Source of the DNA: Clostridia bacterium
GTDB taxonomy: Bacteria; Bacillota; Clostridia; Oscillospirales; Acutalibacteraceae
Direction: 5' to 3'
Length of the DNA: 48,099 nt
Assembly (NCBI GenBank): GCA_017379935.1
Contig: JAFNVC010000021.1
Location: forward strand, 1-48,099
In this document: positions 18,055 to 26,338 of the stretch, piece after piece
Position numbering within the stretch: the stretch's first letter is position 1
Layout of the letters: each line of letters opens with the position of its first letter
Notes under the pieces: generated by a model
The model's database searches: none
Told to the model about the DNA's origin: nothing
The model's input: only the letters and a program-made list of their open reading frames with translations
Program-made: the position numbers and the translations under genes

Positions 18055-19065
18055 TTATTTCTTAATCTGCCAGAAGCCGACCTTTTTCATTACCTTGTTA
18101 AGTGTCTTGTTCGCAACGTAGGATGCCTTCATCGCACCCTCTGCGGCACACTTTTCGATATATGCCTTATCGTTCATCAGCTCGTAATATTTGTCCTGAA
18201 CGGGCTTGATGCTCTCGATAACACTTTCTGCTACGGCTGATTTGAAATCGCCGTAGCCTTTGCCGTCAAATTCCTTTTCGATTGCGTCGTAGTCGAGACC
18301 TGTACAGCAGGAATAAATCGACATAAGGTTGTTGATTCCGTCCTTGCCGTCAGCGTAGCGTACCTTCGCCTCGGAGTCGGTAACCGCAGACCTGAACTTC
18401 TTGCGGATATCGTCGGGAGTGTCAAGAAGTGCAACGGAAGCCTTCGGATTCGGATCTGACTTTGACATCTTCTTTGTCGGGTCCTGAAGTGACATAACCC
18501 TTGCACCTGCCTTGCCGATATACGGCTGAGGAATGGTGAAGGTAGGGGAATAGATGCCGTTGAAGCGCTCAGCGATATCGCGTGCAAGCTCAAGATGCTG
18601 CTTCTGGTCTGCGCCGATGGGCACATAATCAGCCTGATAAAGAAGAATATCAGCCGCCATAAGCGTCGGGTACGAGAAGAGACCGACGTTGATGTTGTCA
18701 GCGTGCTTTGCGGACTTGTCCTTGAACTGAGTCATTCTTGCCGCCTCGCCGAACTGGGTGTAGCAGTTAAGAATCCATGCAAGCTCTGCATGCTGGTGAA
18801 CGTGAGACTGTGTGAAAATTATATTTTCTTCGGGGTCAAGACCGATTGCGAGAAGCAGAGCATACATCTCAAGTGTCTGCTTGCGGAGCTTTGCGGGATC
18901 CTGACGCACGGTGATTGCGTGAAGGTCGGCAACTGCATAAAGGCAGTCGTTATCCTTGCTCATCGATGCCCAGTTTTTGAGCGCGCCGAGGTAATTGCCG
19001 AGGGTGGGAACGCTTGTCGGCTGAATAGCGCTGAGCACGCGGGCTTTCTTTTCTGTGTTTTCCAT
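18055..19065 (-). CDS. trpS: Tryptophan--tRNA ligase
   Basis: Charges tRNA-Trp with tryptophan. It is 336 residues, normal for a bacterial class Ic enzyme. The HIGH-like motif is TLGNYLGAL (residues 21-29), and KMSKS is at 199-203. QPTSVPTLGN and GADQKQHLELARDIA are further signatures. An in-frame ATG lies five codons upstream, but GGAGG sits right after that codon and correctly spaced for the ATG at 19065, which is therefore chosen. No T-box leader is present; the leader is about 30 bases. The promoter overlaps that of the divergent HAD gene. Confidence 0.96.
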   Translation of the reverse strand: MENTEKKARVLSAIQPTSVPTLGNYLGALKNWASMSKDNDCLYAVADLHAITVRQDPAKLRKQTLEMYALLLAIGLDPEENIIFTQSHVHQHAELAWILNCYTQFGEAARMTQFKDKSAKHADNINVGLFSYPTLMAADILLYQADYVPIGADQKQHLELARDIAERFNGIYSPTFTIPQPYIGKAGARVMSLQDPTKKMSKSDPNPKASVALLDTPDDIRKKFRSAVTDSEAKVRYADGKDGINNLMSIYSCCTGLDYDAIEKEFDGKGYGDFKSAVAESVIESIKPVQDKYYELMNDKAYIEKCAAEGAMKASYVANKTLNKVMKKVGFWQIKK

Positions 19066-19095
19066 AATATTTGCCTCCAAATAATAACTGCGAAT

Positions 19096-19124
19096 ATTCT
19101 ATCACATTTAAACGGGATTGTAAA
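19096..19124 (-). promoter_or_regulatory. Promoter of trpS
   Basis: Minus-strand TTTACA (19119-19124) and TAGAAT (19096-19101) with a 17-base spacer. Its -35 box occupies nearly the same bases as the -35 of the divergent promoter. Confidence 0.65.
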
Positions 19125-19146
19125 TCATAAATATTTGTGTTACAAT
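19118..19146 (+). promoter_or_regulatory. Promoter of the HAD phosphatase gene
   Basis: TTGTAA (19118-19123) and TACAAT (19141-19146) with a 17-base spacer. Confidence 0.65.
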
Positions 19147-19171
19147 ACTTTTTGTGATTGGAGTGATAGAT

Positions 19172-19828
19172 ATGGCAAAATTTGACTGCGTTTTATTCGA
19201 CTTTGACGGCACGGTTGCCGATACCAGTGAGGGAATATTCGAGGGTATACGTTACGGTATAAGAATGGAAAGGCTTCCTATGCCTCATCCCGACGAGATG
19301 CGTACCTTCATCGGGCCGCCGCTCAATGTCGGCTTCCGCAACCATTATCCCGATATCAGCGACGAGCAGGTTGAACAGCTTATTATTCACTACCGCGCGA
19401 AATATTCCGTTGACGGTTATTATAAATTCAAGCTCTACGACGGCATGGAGGAGCTTCTGCTTACCTTGAAGGATAATGGAATCAGGACGGGTATCGCGAC
19501 CTCAAAGCCGCAGGTGTTCATTGACCATATCGTCAAGACCTGTGAGCTTTCGCATCTGTTTGATGTTGTTGTCGGCGCGGATAATGACGTTCTTCACGGC
19601 GGTAAAAAGCAGATTATTGAAAAGGCTATGGAGCTTCTCGCGCCGTACGGATGTCAGAAGCCTCTTATGGTCGGTGACACTAAATATGATATCCTCGGCG
19701 CGGTTGATGCAGGTGTACCCGGAATGGCCGTTACATTTGGATTTGGTGATGTCAACGAGATGATTGTCGCCGGCGCAACCTACGTTGTCAAAAATTGCGA
19801 AGAGATTAAGGATATTGTTTTAGGATGA
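19172..19828 (+). CDS. HAD-superfamily phosphatase (Gph/PpaX-like)
   Basis: A 218-residue haloacid-dehalogenase hydrolase. Motif I is DFDGTVADT (nucleophile Asp in DFD), motif II lies in IATSKPQ, and motif III/IV is MVGDTKYDILGA. An alpha-helical cap of the phosphoglycolate-phosphatase type lies between motifs I and II (FIGPPLNVGF). The likely reaction is dephosphorylation of a small metabolite such as 2-phosphoglycolate or pyrophosphate; sequence does not decide. ATG 19172 is preferred to an ATG 18 bases upstream because GGAG lies 8 bases before it. Monocistronic. Confidence 0.87.
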   Translation: MAKFDCVLFDFDGTVADTSEGIFEGIRYGIRMERLPMPHPDEMRTFIGPPLNVGFRNHYPDISDEQVEQLIIHYRAKYSVDGYYKFKLYDGMEELLLTLKDNGIRTGIATSKPQVFIDHIVKTCELSHLFDVVVGADNDVLHGGKKQIIEKAMELLAPYGCQKPLMVGDTKYDILGAVDAGVPGMAVTFGFGDVNEMIVAGATYVVKNCEEIKDIVLG

Positions 19829-19831
19829 AGT

Positions 19832-19864
19832 AAAACCCGCAGATTTTTCTGCGGGTTAATTTTA
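19832..19864 (+). terminator. Terminator between the HAD gene and the DUF2809 gene
   Basis: AACCCGCAGA (19834-19843) pairs with TCTGCGGGTT (19848-19857), followed by AATTTT. It may also serve the convergent gene. Confidence 0.75.
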
Positions 19865-20245
19865 TGCTTTTTTCTTAAACAATAACCAATCAGATATTCC
19901 TGTAACAACACAGCCGACCGCGTAGCACGCGATATCCGCCCACGCGAAGGACGTACCCATCATCGTGACAAGAACGGGATTTGTAATGCCGAGAAGCTCG
20001 GTGTAATGAAAATACTGTCCGACCTCAACGAGCACGGCAAAAATCATAACATAAAGGCTCATCAGCCTGAATTTATCGGGGAAGATAATTCTCAAAAAGC
20101 TCCACACCACAACGGTCACAATCATATCTCCGACATACGGACGGACAAAGCTGTCGTGCACAAAAAGAGCAATCAGAACCTCGGCCGCAAGCAGTAAAAC
20201 GAATACGGCAAGGAAAGCAAGTCGCATTTTAATTTTCTGATTCAT
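19862..20245 (-). CDS. DUF2809-type small membrane protein
   Basis: 127 residues with four hydrophobic segments (LAFLAVFVLLLAAEVLIALF, GDMIVTVVVWSFL, LMSLYVMIFAVLVEVGQYF, DIACYAVGCVVTGISDWLLF). The RPYVGDMIV and FAWADIACYAVG motifs match the DUF2809 family of unknown function. The ribosome site is GGAGGAGAT, and the promoter is at 20267-20295. It lies between a HAD gene and the Rnf operon terminator without functional clues. Confidence 0.82.
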   Translation of the reverse strand: MNQKIKMRLAFLAVFVLLLAAEVLIALFVHDSFVRPYVGDMIVTVVVWSFLRIIFPDKFRLMSLYVMIFAVLVEVGQYFHYTELLGITNPVLVTMMGTSFAWADIACYAVGCVVTGISDWLLFKKKA

Positions 20246-20266
20246 TCTATCTCCTCCTTGGTTTTT

Positions 20267-20295
20267 ATAATATCATAAATAATAAAAAATGGCAA
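20267..20295 (-). promoter_or_regulatory. Promoter of the DUF2809 gene
   Basis: Minus-strand TTGCCA (20290-20295) and TATTAT (20267-20272) with a 17-base spacer. Confidence 0.65.
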
Positions 20296-20298
20296 ATA

Positions 20299-20330
20299 AA
20301 AAGGCTTACGGGATTTTTTCCGTAAGCCTT
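20299..20330 (-). terminator. Terminator of the apbE-rnf operon
   Basis: GGCTTACGG (20303-20311) pairs with CCGTAAGCC (20320-20328); the minus strand continues TTTTTATTT. Confidence 0.88.
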
Positions 20331-20336
20331 TGAAAT

Positions 20337-21143
20337 TTAATCTTCTAATGTGATCAGATTGATACATTTAACGGGGCAGACATCTGTACATTTGCCGCAG
20401 CCCGTGCACTTTGTAAAATCAACCTTAGCGCAGAAGTTTTCGACCTTGACTGCCTCAAATTCACAAGCCTTGACGCACTTCATACATCCGATACAGCCGA
20501 GCTGACACTCTTTCTTTGTGATAGCGCCCTTGTCCTTGTTGACGCAAAGAACAGCCGCCTTTGCCTCGTGAAGAGGCATCATCTTTATGAGAGCGTTAGG
20601 ACAGGTCTTGACACACATCTTACAAGCCTTGCACATTGCGGGATTAACACGTGCAACACCGTCACAGATGTGGATTGCCTCGTAGGGGCAGGCTCTTGCA
20701 CAGTCGCCGAGACCGATACAGCCGTAGATACATTCCTTCGGACCGCCGAAGAGCTGCTTTGCCATCTGACAGGATTCAACGCCGTTGTAAATCATCTTAG
20801 TGTTTGATTTCTCACAGAAGCCCTGACACATTACGACAGCTGCGGACGGAGCAACATTGCCTGCGGCAAGTCCTGCGATTTCGGCAATCTGAGCCGAAAC
20901 CTCGTTACCGCCGGGGGAGCAGAGTGCGGTGTTTTTGGTGATTCCCTTTGAGAGTGCGGCGGCGTAACCGTCACAGCCCGAGAATCCGCACGCGCCGCAG
21001 TTTGCACCGGGTAAGCATTCGCGGATTGCTTCAGCCTTCTTGTCGACGGGCACAGCCATTACGATTGATGCCACAGCAAGAGCAAGACCTGCGATAAGTC
21101 CGATGACAGAAACGATCAGAACTGCTAAAATAATAGGATTCAT
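20337..21143 (-). CDS. rnfB: Rnf complex subunit B (Fe-S ferredoxin-type)
   Basis: Soluble Fe-S subunit that accepts electrons from ferredoxin. It has an N-terminal transmembrane helix (residues 4-30) and a four-Cys Fe-S motif (Cys43, 49, 52, 57; CLPGANCGACGFSGC). Several ferredoxin clusters follow between about residues 138 and 260 (CIYGCIGLGDC, CKACKMCVKTC, CQLGCIGCMKC, CTGCGKCTDVC). The 268 residues and multiple clusters match clostridial RnfB, which is richer in clusters than the proteobacterial form. It is the last gene of the operon, 14 bases after rnfA. Confidence 0.95.
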   Translation of the reverse strand: MNPIILAVLIVSVIGLIAGLALAVASIVMAVPVDKKAEAIRECLPGANCGACGFSGCDGYAAALSKGITKNTALCSPGGNEVSAQIAEIAGLAAGNVAPSAAVVMCQGFCEKSNTKMIYNGVESCQMAKQLFGGPKECIYGCIGLGDCARACPYEAIHICDGVARVNPAMCKACKMCVKTCPNALIKMMPLHEAKAAVLCVNKDKGAITKKECQLGCIGCMKCVKACEFEAVKVENFCAKVDFTKCTGCGKCTDVCPVKCINLITLED

Positions 21144-21157
21144 TTTTCTGTCCTCCC

Positions 21158-21757
21158 TTATGCAAATATGTTTTCAACGACTCCTGCGAAGCCGAGGAAA
21201 GAAAGTGAAACAAGCGAAGCGGCAACGAGCGTAATCGGAAGTCCCTTGAGGAATTTCGGGATGTCGCAGGACTCGAGTCTTGAACGGACACCTGCGAACA
21301 TAACCATTGCAACAAGGAAGCCGACACCTCCGCCGAGAGCGCAAACCATAGATTCAACGAAGTTGTAGCCGTTATCAATGTTGAGTGTTACAACACCGAG
21401 AACCGCACAGTTCGTCGTGATAAGCGGAAGATAAATTCCCAATGAGCTGTAAAGCGAGGGAATATATTTTTTGAGTACGATTTCAACCATCTGAACAAGT
21501 GCTGCAATAACGAGGATAAACACGATTGTCTGCAGATATTCAAGATTGTTTGCAACGAGAAGATACTTGTTGATGGGGTATGTAACTGCTGTCGCAAGTG
21601 CCATAACAAAGATAACTGCAAGCGACATACCGAGCGCGGTGTCAACCTTCTTTGAAACACCGAGGAAGGGGCAGATACCGAGGAATTTTGCGAGAATAAA
21701 GTTCTGTGTAAGAATCATTGTGAGGAGAATGCTCAATAAACCTTTTGTAAGCTCCAT
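21158..21757 (-). CDS. rnfA: Rnf complex subunit A
   Basis: A 199-residue integral membrane subunit with six predicted helices. It shows the family-typical LTQNFILAKFLGICPFLGVS near residue 18 and ITTNCAVLGVV near residue 113, whose cysteines are in the helix pair that holds a membrane Fe-S cluster with RnfE. Its stop and start are tightly linked to neighbours: the ATG at 21757 shares its first base with the rnfE stop region. It is part of the ion-translocating core coupling ferredoxin:NAD+ electron flow to Na+ or H+ transport. Confidence 0.95.
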   Translation of the reverse strand: MELTKGLLSILLTMILTQNFILAKFLGICPFLGVSKKVDTALGMSLAVIFVMALATAVTYPINKYLLVANNLEYLQTIVFILVIAALVQMVEIVLKKYIPSLYSSLGIYLPLITTNCAVLGVVTLNIDNGYNFVESMVCALGGGVGFLVAMVMFAGVRSRLESCDIPKFLKGLPITLVAASLVSLSFLGFAGVVENIFA

Positions 21758-22500
21758 TATGCTTCAACCTCCTTCTTGTCACAAGCCTCATCCGTCAGTC
21801 TGATTGAGCAGGATTTAGCCATCGGACACTTATCACAGCCCTGAAGCTCAGCCTTTGGCTTACCCTTGGATTCTGCAAGCTTGTTGGCGAGCGCCATAAC
21901 AATACCGAATACGAAGAAGCCGCCCGGAGCGAGGATGAAGATAAGCATCGGGTTTTCGTTAAGGAACGGAATTTTAAAGCCGTCGAAGCTTCCGCCGATA
22001 AGTCCGCTGATGCCTGCCATAAATGAGCCTGCACCGAGGATTTCACGGATTGTCGCCATTACGAACAGCGCAACGGTAAAGCCGATACCCATTCCGAGTC
22101 CGTCAACCGCAGATGCAAGGACTCCGTTTTTACCTGCGAAGGCCTCAGCTCTGCCGAGGATGATGCAGTTAACAACGATAAGCGGAAGGTAAACGCCGAG
22201 CTGTTCGTCAAGAACGGGGACGAATGCCTTAACGAGCATCTGAACGATTGTAACGAAGGATGCGATAACAACGATGTAAGCGGGGATACGCACCTTTGCG
22301 GGGATAACCTTACGGAGTGCCGAAATAACAATGTTTGAACAGATAAGAACTATCGAGGCGGAGATGCCCATACCGATAGCACTTGTAACGGAGGTGGTGG
22401 TTGCAAGCGTCGGGCAAGTACCGAGAACGAGTCTGAGAACGGGGTTTTCGATGATTATACCCTTGGTCAGCTCCTTGCCGAGTGATTTTTTCTCTGCCAT
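21757..22500 (-). CDS. rnfE: Rnf complex subunit E, with Cys-rich C-terminal tail
   Basis: A 247-residue membrane subunit paralogous to RnfA, with LVLGTCPTLATTTS near residue 27 and IVVNCIILGRAEAFA near residue 111. The core resembles standard RnfE of about 200 residues. After the last helix there is a soluble tail with five cysteines (GCDKCPMAKSCSI ... EACDKK), which could bind metal or be oxidised. The start overlaps the rnfG stop (TGATG), showing translational coupling. Confidence 0.95.
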   Translation of the reverse strand: MAEKKSLGKELTKGIIIENPVLRLVLGTCPTLATTTSVTSAIGMGISASIVLICSNIVISALRKVIPAKVRIPAYIVVIASFVTIVQMLVKAFVPVLDEQLGVYLPLIVVNCIILGRAEAFAGKNGVLASAVDGLGMGIGFTVALFVMATIREILGAGSFMAGISGLIGGSFDGFKIPFLNENPMLIFILAPGGFFVFGIVMALANKLAESKGKPKAELQGCDKCPMAKSCSIRLTDEACDKKEVEA

Positions 22501-23069
22501 CAGTTTGCACCTGCCTTTCCTATTGCCTTTTCAAAGTCTGCGAGTGCGGCGTTAACTGCATCTGCAACAGCCTGTGATGTGATTGTAGCACCCGTGAGTG
22601 CGGTGATTTCGTTATTGTCGGGGTTGGAAGAATTCTTCATAACCTTGATTCCGTTTACAAGTCCGAGGAACTGTGAACGGAAATCCTCTTTTGTTGCGTT
22701 CATACCGAGACCTGCGGTGTCGTTGATGCTGAGTAACTCAACACCCGTGACCTTGCCGTCCTGATCGATACCCGTCATAACAAGAATTTCACCGCCGTAG
22801 CTCTTTGCTGTTGTGGTGAAAACATAACCTATCGGTCTGTTGAGTACGGGGTCTGTCTTAATGCCCATAGCATAAGAAATTCCGTTTTGGTTTTGATCTA
22901 AGAATTCGTCCGCCTCAGGCAGAACCTTTTTTCTCGATTCCATTTCAGTCTGCACCGCAAGCTCTTCAATGATAGGAGCGGTTACGCTGTTTGCAAAAGC
23001 AAGAAGCGTTGTTGCAACAAGGCAGATGAGGAACAATGCGATTGTGGGTACTAAAATATTCTTTTTCAT
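22500..23069 (-). CDS. rnfG: Rnf complex subunit G (covalent FMN)
   Basis: A 189-residue protein with one N-terminal helix (LVPTIALFLICLVATTLLAF) and an extracytoplasmic FMN-binding domain. The flavinylation motif LTGAT has Thr162 as the expected FMN acceptor, modified by ApbE, whose gene opens this operon. GYVFTTTAKSYGGEILVMTGID and ETPGLG-like NDTAGLGMNAT segments are typical. It overlaps rnfD by four bases (ATGA type). Confidence 0.95.
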   Translation of the reverse strand: MKKNILVPTIALFLICLVATTLLAFANSVTAPIIEELAVQTEMESRKKVLPEADEFLDQNQNGISYAMGIKTDPVLNRPIGYVFTTTAKSYGGEILVMTGIDQDGKVTGVELLSINDTAGLGMNATKEDFRSQFLGLVNGIKVMKNSSNPDNNEITALTGATITSQAVADAVNAALADFEKAIGKAGAN

Positions 23070-24061
23070 TTTGCCTTAGCCTCCTTCTTTGACTTTTTAG
23101 GAGTGCCGAAGGGCTTGGGAAGAGTGATGTTTTCAATCAGCGGAACAAGGATGTTCATAATGATGATTGAATATGAAACACCCTCGGGAAGATTACCGAA
23201 GAGTCGGATGAGCGATGTTATAACACCGCAGCCGACAGCGAAAATAATCTTGCCCTTGAATGTAATCGGGGAGGTGGTATAGTCTGTTGCCATAAATACG
23301 GCACCAAGCATAAGACCGCCGCCGAGAAGCTCGTAAGCTACAAACTCAAGGTTACCCTTGCCTGCGATAAGCATAATAACTGCAACGGTACCTATGTAGA
23401 TAAGCGGAATAGTCGGGGAGATAACCTTTCTTGCGATAAGGTAGATGCCGCCGAGTATGATTGCGATTGCACAGGTTTCGCCAAGACAGCCTGCGCGCCA
23501 GCCGATGAGCATTTCGAGAAGGCTTGCATCGGGTGTTGTGCCTGCAGAAACCATTGTGTGAATATCAGCAAGGGGAGAAGCTGAGGTCAGTCCGTCAAGA
23601 TTCTGTGCTGACCAGGTAAGCGGTGCTGTCCAGGTTGACATCGCAACGGGGAAGGATGCGAGAAGAACAATTCGTCCTGCGATTGCAGGGTTTACGAAGT
23701 TCTGACCGATACCGCCGAAGAACTGCTTGACAACCACGATAGAAACAACCGCACCGATCATTACCATCCACAAGGGGATGTTGACGGGGAGATTGAAGGC
23801 GAGGAGGAGACCTGTGATAACTGCGCTAAGGTCTCCGATGGTCTGACTGCGCTTCATAACAACACGGCTGATGAACTCTGCGATTACGCAGGTTCCGACA
23901 GAAACGCACTCAACGAGAAGTGCTCTGGGGCCGAAAAATACGACCGATGCAATAAGTGCAGGCACCATTGCAATGATAACGTCGAGCATAATGCTGCGGA
24001 CGGTTTTATGTGAGCGGTCGTGCGGTGAAGCGCTGACCACAAGCTTATTATTCAAGGTCAT
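23066..24061 (-). CDS. rnfD: Rnf complex subunit D (covalent FMN)
   Basis: A 331-residue membrane subunit of the NqrB/RnfD family with about ten helices. GGIGQNFVNPAIAGR around residue 116 and GGGLMLGAVFMATDYTTSP later are typical. At the expected flavin site the sequence is DGLTSASPL (residues 156-164), so Ser162 stands where many RnfD/NqrB proteins have Thr. ApbE accepts Ser in some targets, so covalent FMN remains plausible. The gene follows rnfC directly. Confidence 0.95.
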   Translation of the reverse strand: MTLNNKLVVSASPHDRSHKTVRSIMLDVIIAMVPALIASVVFFGPRALLVECVSVGTCVIAEFISRVVMKRSQTIGDLSAVITGLLLAFNLPVNIPLWMVMIGAVVSIVVVKQFFGGIGQNFVNPAIAGRIVLLASFPVAMSTWTAPLTWSAQNLDGLTSASPLADIHTMVSAGTTPDASLLEMLIGWRAGCLGETCAIAIILGGIYLIARKVISPTIPLIYIGTVAVIMLIAGKGNLEFVAYELLGGGLMLGAVFMATDYTTSPITFKGKIIFAVGCGVITSLIRLFGNLPEGVSYSIIIMNILVPLIENITLPKPFGTPKKSKKEAKAK

Positions 24062-25411
24062 TTATTTTGCACCTGCCTCTCTGATTACTGCCTTTGCAAG
24101 GCGCATATGCTGGACAAGGGGCTTCTTTGCGGGACAGGAATAAGCACAGCTGCCGCATTCCATACAAACCATAACGCCGTCCTTGAGCAAAGCCTCTGCA
24201 TCCTTAGCCTTGGTGTTGCGGACGATTCTCGTCGGAACGAGACTCATCGGGCAGGCTGTTGCACATTTGCCGCAACGGATACAGTCTGTTTCGGTAAATA
24301 CCTTTGCATCCTCCTTCGAGAAGGCGAGGATAGCGTTGTTGCTCTTTGAAAGCGGATGGTCAATGCTTGTGATTGCCGCACCCATCATCGGACCGCCTGC
24401 GATAATCTTGACAGGATCAGCCTTGAAGCCTCCGCAGAATTCGATAATGTCGCTGATGCTTGTACCGATGGGCACGCGGACATTCTTCGGCTCTGCAATA
24501 GCCATACCGTCAACTGTAAGCGAACGGCTGACGAGCGGCTTACCTGTCTTGAGGTAACGCGAAATAAATGCGATTGAGGTAACGTTCATAACCATACAGC
24601 CGACGTCAGACGGAAGCTTTCCGGGAGGAATCTGTCTGCCTGTTGCGGACTGAACCATCATCTTTTCAGCACCCTGAGGATAGCGTGATTCGAGCTGCAT
24701 AATCTTGATTGCGCCGTTTGCACTTGAATCGCCGTCAACGATCTGCTCAAGGATTCTGAAAGCGTCGGGCTTGTTATCCTCAACTGCGATAACAACGTTG
24801 GGAATTTCGAGGAATTCCATCATTGTGCGGATACCTGAATAGATGTCCCATGAATTTTCGATACATTCGCGGTAGTCAACCGTGATATACGGCTCACATT
24901 CTGCAGCGTTGATAACGAGAGTATCAATGTGGCTTTCGAGCGGGACACGGAGCTTGACGTGTGTCGGGAAGCCTGCACCGCCGAGACCGACGAGACCTGA
25001 ATCTCTGATAGCCTTGATGAAATCTTCTTTTGTTTCAACGTGAGGAGCCTTGATACCCTCATACATTTCCATAAGACCGTCAGATTCGATAGTAACGCCC
25101 TGAACCATTGCACCGCCGGGAAGCTTGACGTTACCGATAGCGGTAACGGTACCCGAAACGGATGCGTGGATGGGTGCGCTGACAAACTTGTCGCTGTCAC
25201 CGATAACCTGACCAACCTTAACTGTGTCGCCGACCTTAACTGTAGGTGTGCAGGGTGCACCGATGTGCTGCTGCATAGGTAAAATAACCTGTTTGGGCTC
25301 CGGCATACGCACTACTTCAAGCCCTGCGGTGTTCTTGTGGTGAGCCACCTTAACTCCGCCGCGAACCTTCTTTACTGCCTTTATAACGCCGGGGATGTGA
25401 ATTTTACCCAT
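24062..25411 (-). CDS. rnfC: Rnf complex subunit C (NADH/FMN/Fe-S)
   Basis: A 449-residue soluble subunit that exchanges electrons with NAD. It has an N-terminal barrel-like domain (HIGAPCTPTVKVGDTVKVGQ), a glycine-rich nucleotide/flavin region GLVGLGGAGFPTHVKL around residue 128, and a SLBB-like part. Two C-terminal 4Fe-4S motifs follow (CIRCGKCATACP and CMECGSCAYSCP). It is the first rnf gene, the typical clostridial order rnfCDGEAB, placed after a Gx-transporter-like gene. Confidence 0.96.
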   Translation of the reverse strand: MGKIHIPGVIKAVKKVRGGVKVAHHKNTAGLEVVRMPEPKQVILPMQQHIGAPCTPTVKVGDTVKVGQVIGDSDKFVSAPIHASVSGTVTAIGNVKLPGGAMVQGVTIESDGLMEMYEGIKAPHVETKEDFIKAIRDSGLVGLGGAGFPTHVKLRVPLESHIDTLVINAAECEPYITVDYRECIENSWDIYSGIRTMMEFLEIPNVVIAVEDNKPDAFRILEQIVDGDSSANGAIKIMQLESRYPQGAEKMMVQSATGRQIPPGKLPSDVGCMVMNVTSIAFISRYLKTGKPLVSRSLTVDGMAIAEPKNVRVPIGTSISDIIEFCGGFKADPVKIIAGGPMMGAAITSIDHPLSKSNNAILAFSKEDAKVFTETDCIRCGKCATACPMSLVPTRIVRNTKAKDAEALLKDGVMVCMECGSCAYSCPAKKPLVQHMRLAKAVIREAGAK

Positions 25412-25440
25412 TTATTCAACCCCTTTCAATATTATACAAA

Positions 25441-25959
25441 TTATAAGCTTTTTGAAATTCTGTCCAGAGCGGGGATAACCGCCTTGAGGACAGCACCCGT
25501 GACAAATCCCGTTGCCACGGCAAATATTAACAACAGCGGTCCGTAGCCGAAAATAAGCGACGGGGTGCCCGAGATAAGGCATGCGCTTATCAGCTGACCG
25601 ATATTGTGACAAACGGCACAGATTATTCCGATGCCGATATATCCGATACTATGCTTCTTGCTGCACAGAAGAATACACGCAGCCGCCGTGCTTAAAAGTC
25701 CGCCTGAGGCACTCATCAGCATTGCTGTTGTGCCACGCGTAACACCTGCAAACACAGCCTTCAGAGCTGTGATGAAAAATGCGTCGGCAATTCCTGAGGA
25801 TGCCATAAACATTGTTACTATATTTGAAAGTCCGGGCTTTGCTCCAGGAGGAAGTCCGGGCAGGGCAGGGATGAGCGATTCGAGAAACGAAAGCGCCAAC
25901 GCCAGCGCACCCATAATTCCGAGCATTGCGACCCGTTTTGTGTTTTTGTTTGTTTCCAT
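25441..25959 (-). CDS. Gx transporter family membrane protein (heptaprenyl diphosphate synthase component I-like)
   Basis: About 172 residues with five or six helices. GALALALSFLESLIP, PPGAKPGLSNIVTMF and FGYGPLLLIFAVATGF are the recognisable PF07456 blocks. The family was first named after heptaprenyl diphosphate synthase component I but now mostly counts as an ECF-like or Gx membrane family of uncertain role. Its recurrent partners are NusG-domain-II proteins and ApbE in Firmicutes, as here. ATG 25959 is preferred; an in-frame TTG at 25971 is possible. Confidence 0.85.
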   Translation of the reverse strand: METNKNTKRVAMLGIMGALALALSFLESLIPALPGLPPGAKPGLSNIVTMFMASSGIADAFFITALKAVFAGVTRGTTAMLMSASGGLLSTAAACILLCSKKHSIGYIGIGIICAVCHNIGQLISACLISGTPSLIFGYGPLLLIFAVATGFVTGAVLKAVIPALDRISKSL

Positions 25960-25972
25960 TTTTTGTTCCAAC

Positions 25973-26338
25973 TCAATATGTCATCATATCTGTATTGTCA
26001 GTGCCCTTGATTGTGATAACGATTCTTTCGGGCAGGCACGCGGAGGTCTGACCCTTGGCGGAAAGCCATCCGCGTGCGATGCAAAGCTCGTCCCTGCAGC
26101 AGGCATCCGAAAAACGAAGCCTGCCTCTTGCAACTTCAATTTCCGTTCCGTCCTTCGGTGAGAAGCTGTAAGCTTTTTCTACCGCATCAAGGTCAATTTC
26201 TTCGGTGATTTCACCGTCAACGATAATCTGCGCCGTGAGACCTGTGTCACCGGAAAGCGAAGGGATAAAAAGCAAAAGACTCAATACAAGCACCGCAACG
26301 GTGATTAAAAGGTCTGTTTTTCCGAAAAGTTTTTTCAT
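25973..26338 (-). CDS. NusG domain II-containing extracytoplasmic protein
   Basis: 121 residues with an N-terminal membrane anchor (LLITVAVLVLSLLLFIPSL) and a small beta domain (PF07009). The domain has VEKAYSFSPKDGTEIEVARGRLRF and two Cys around SDACCRDELCIARGWLS, which may form a disulfide or bind metal. Despite the name it is not the transcription factor NusG. It overlaps apbE by four bases (ATGA) and always seems to travel with the Gx gene. It may help flavin handling outside the membrane (inference). Confidence 0.87.
   Translation of the reverse strand: MKKLFGKTDLLITVAVLVLSLLLFIPSLSGDTGLTAQIIVDGEITEEIDLDAVEKAYSFSPKDGTEIEVARGRLRFSDACCRDELCIARGWLSAKGQTSACLPERIVITIKGTDNTDMMTY

Noticed and set aside
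19066-19171. Possible T-box upstream of trpS
   Set aside because: The leader is about 30 bases and contains no T-box sequence or specifier stem.
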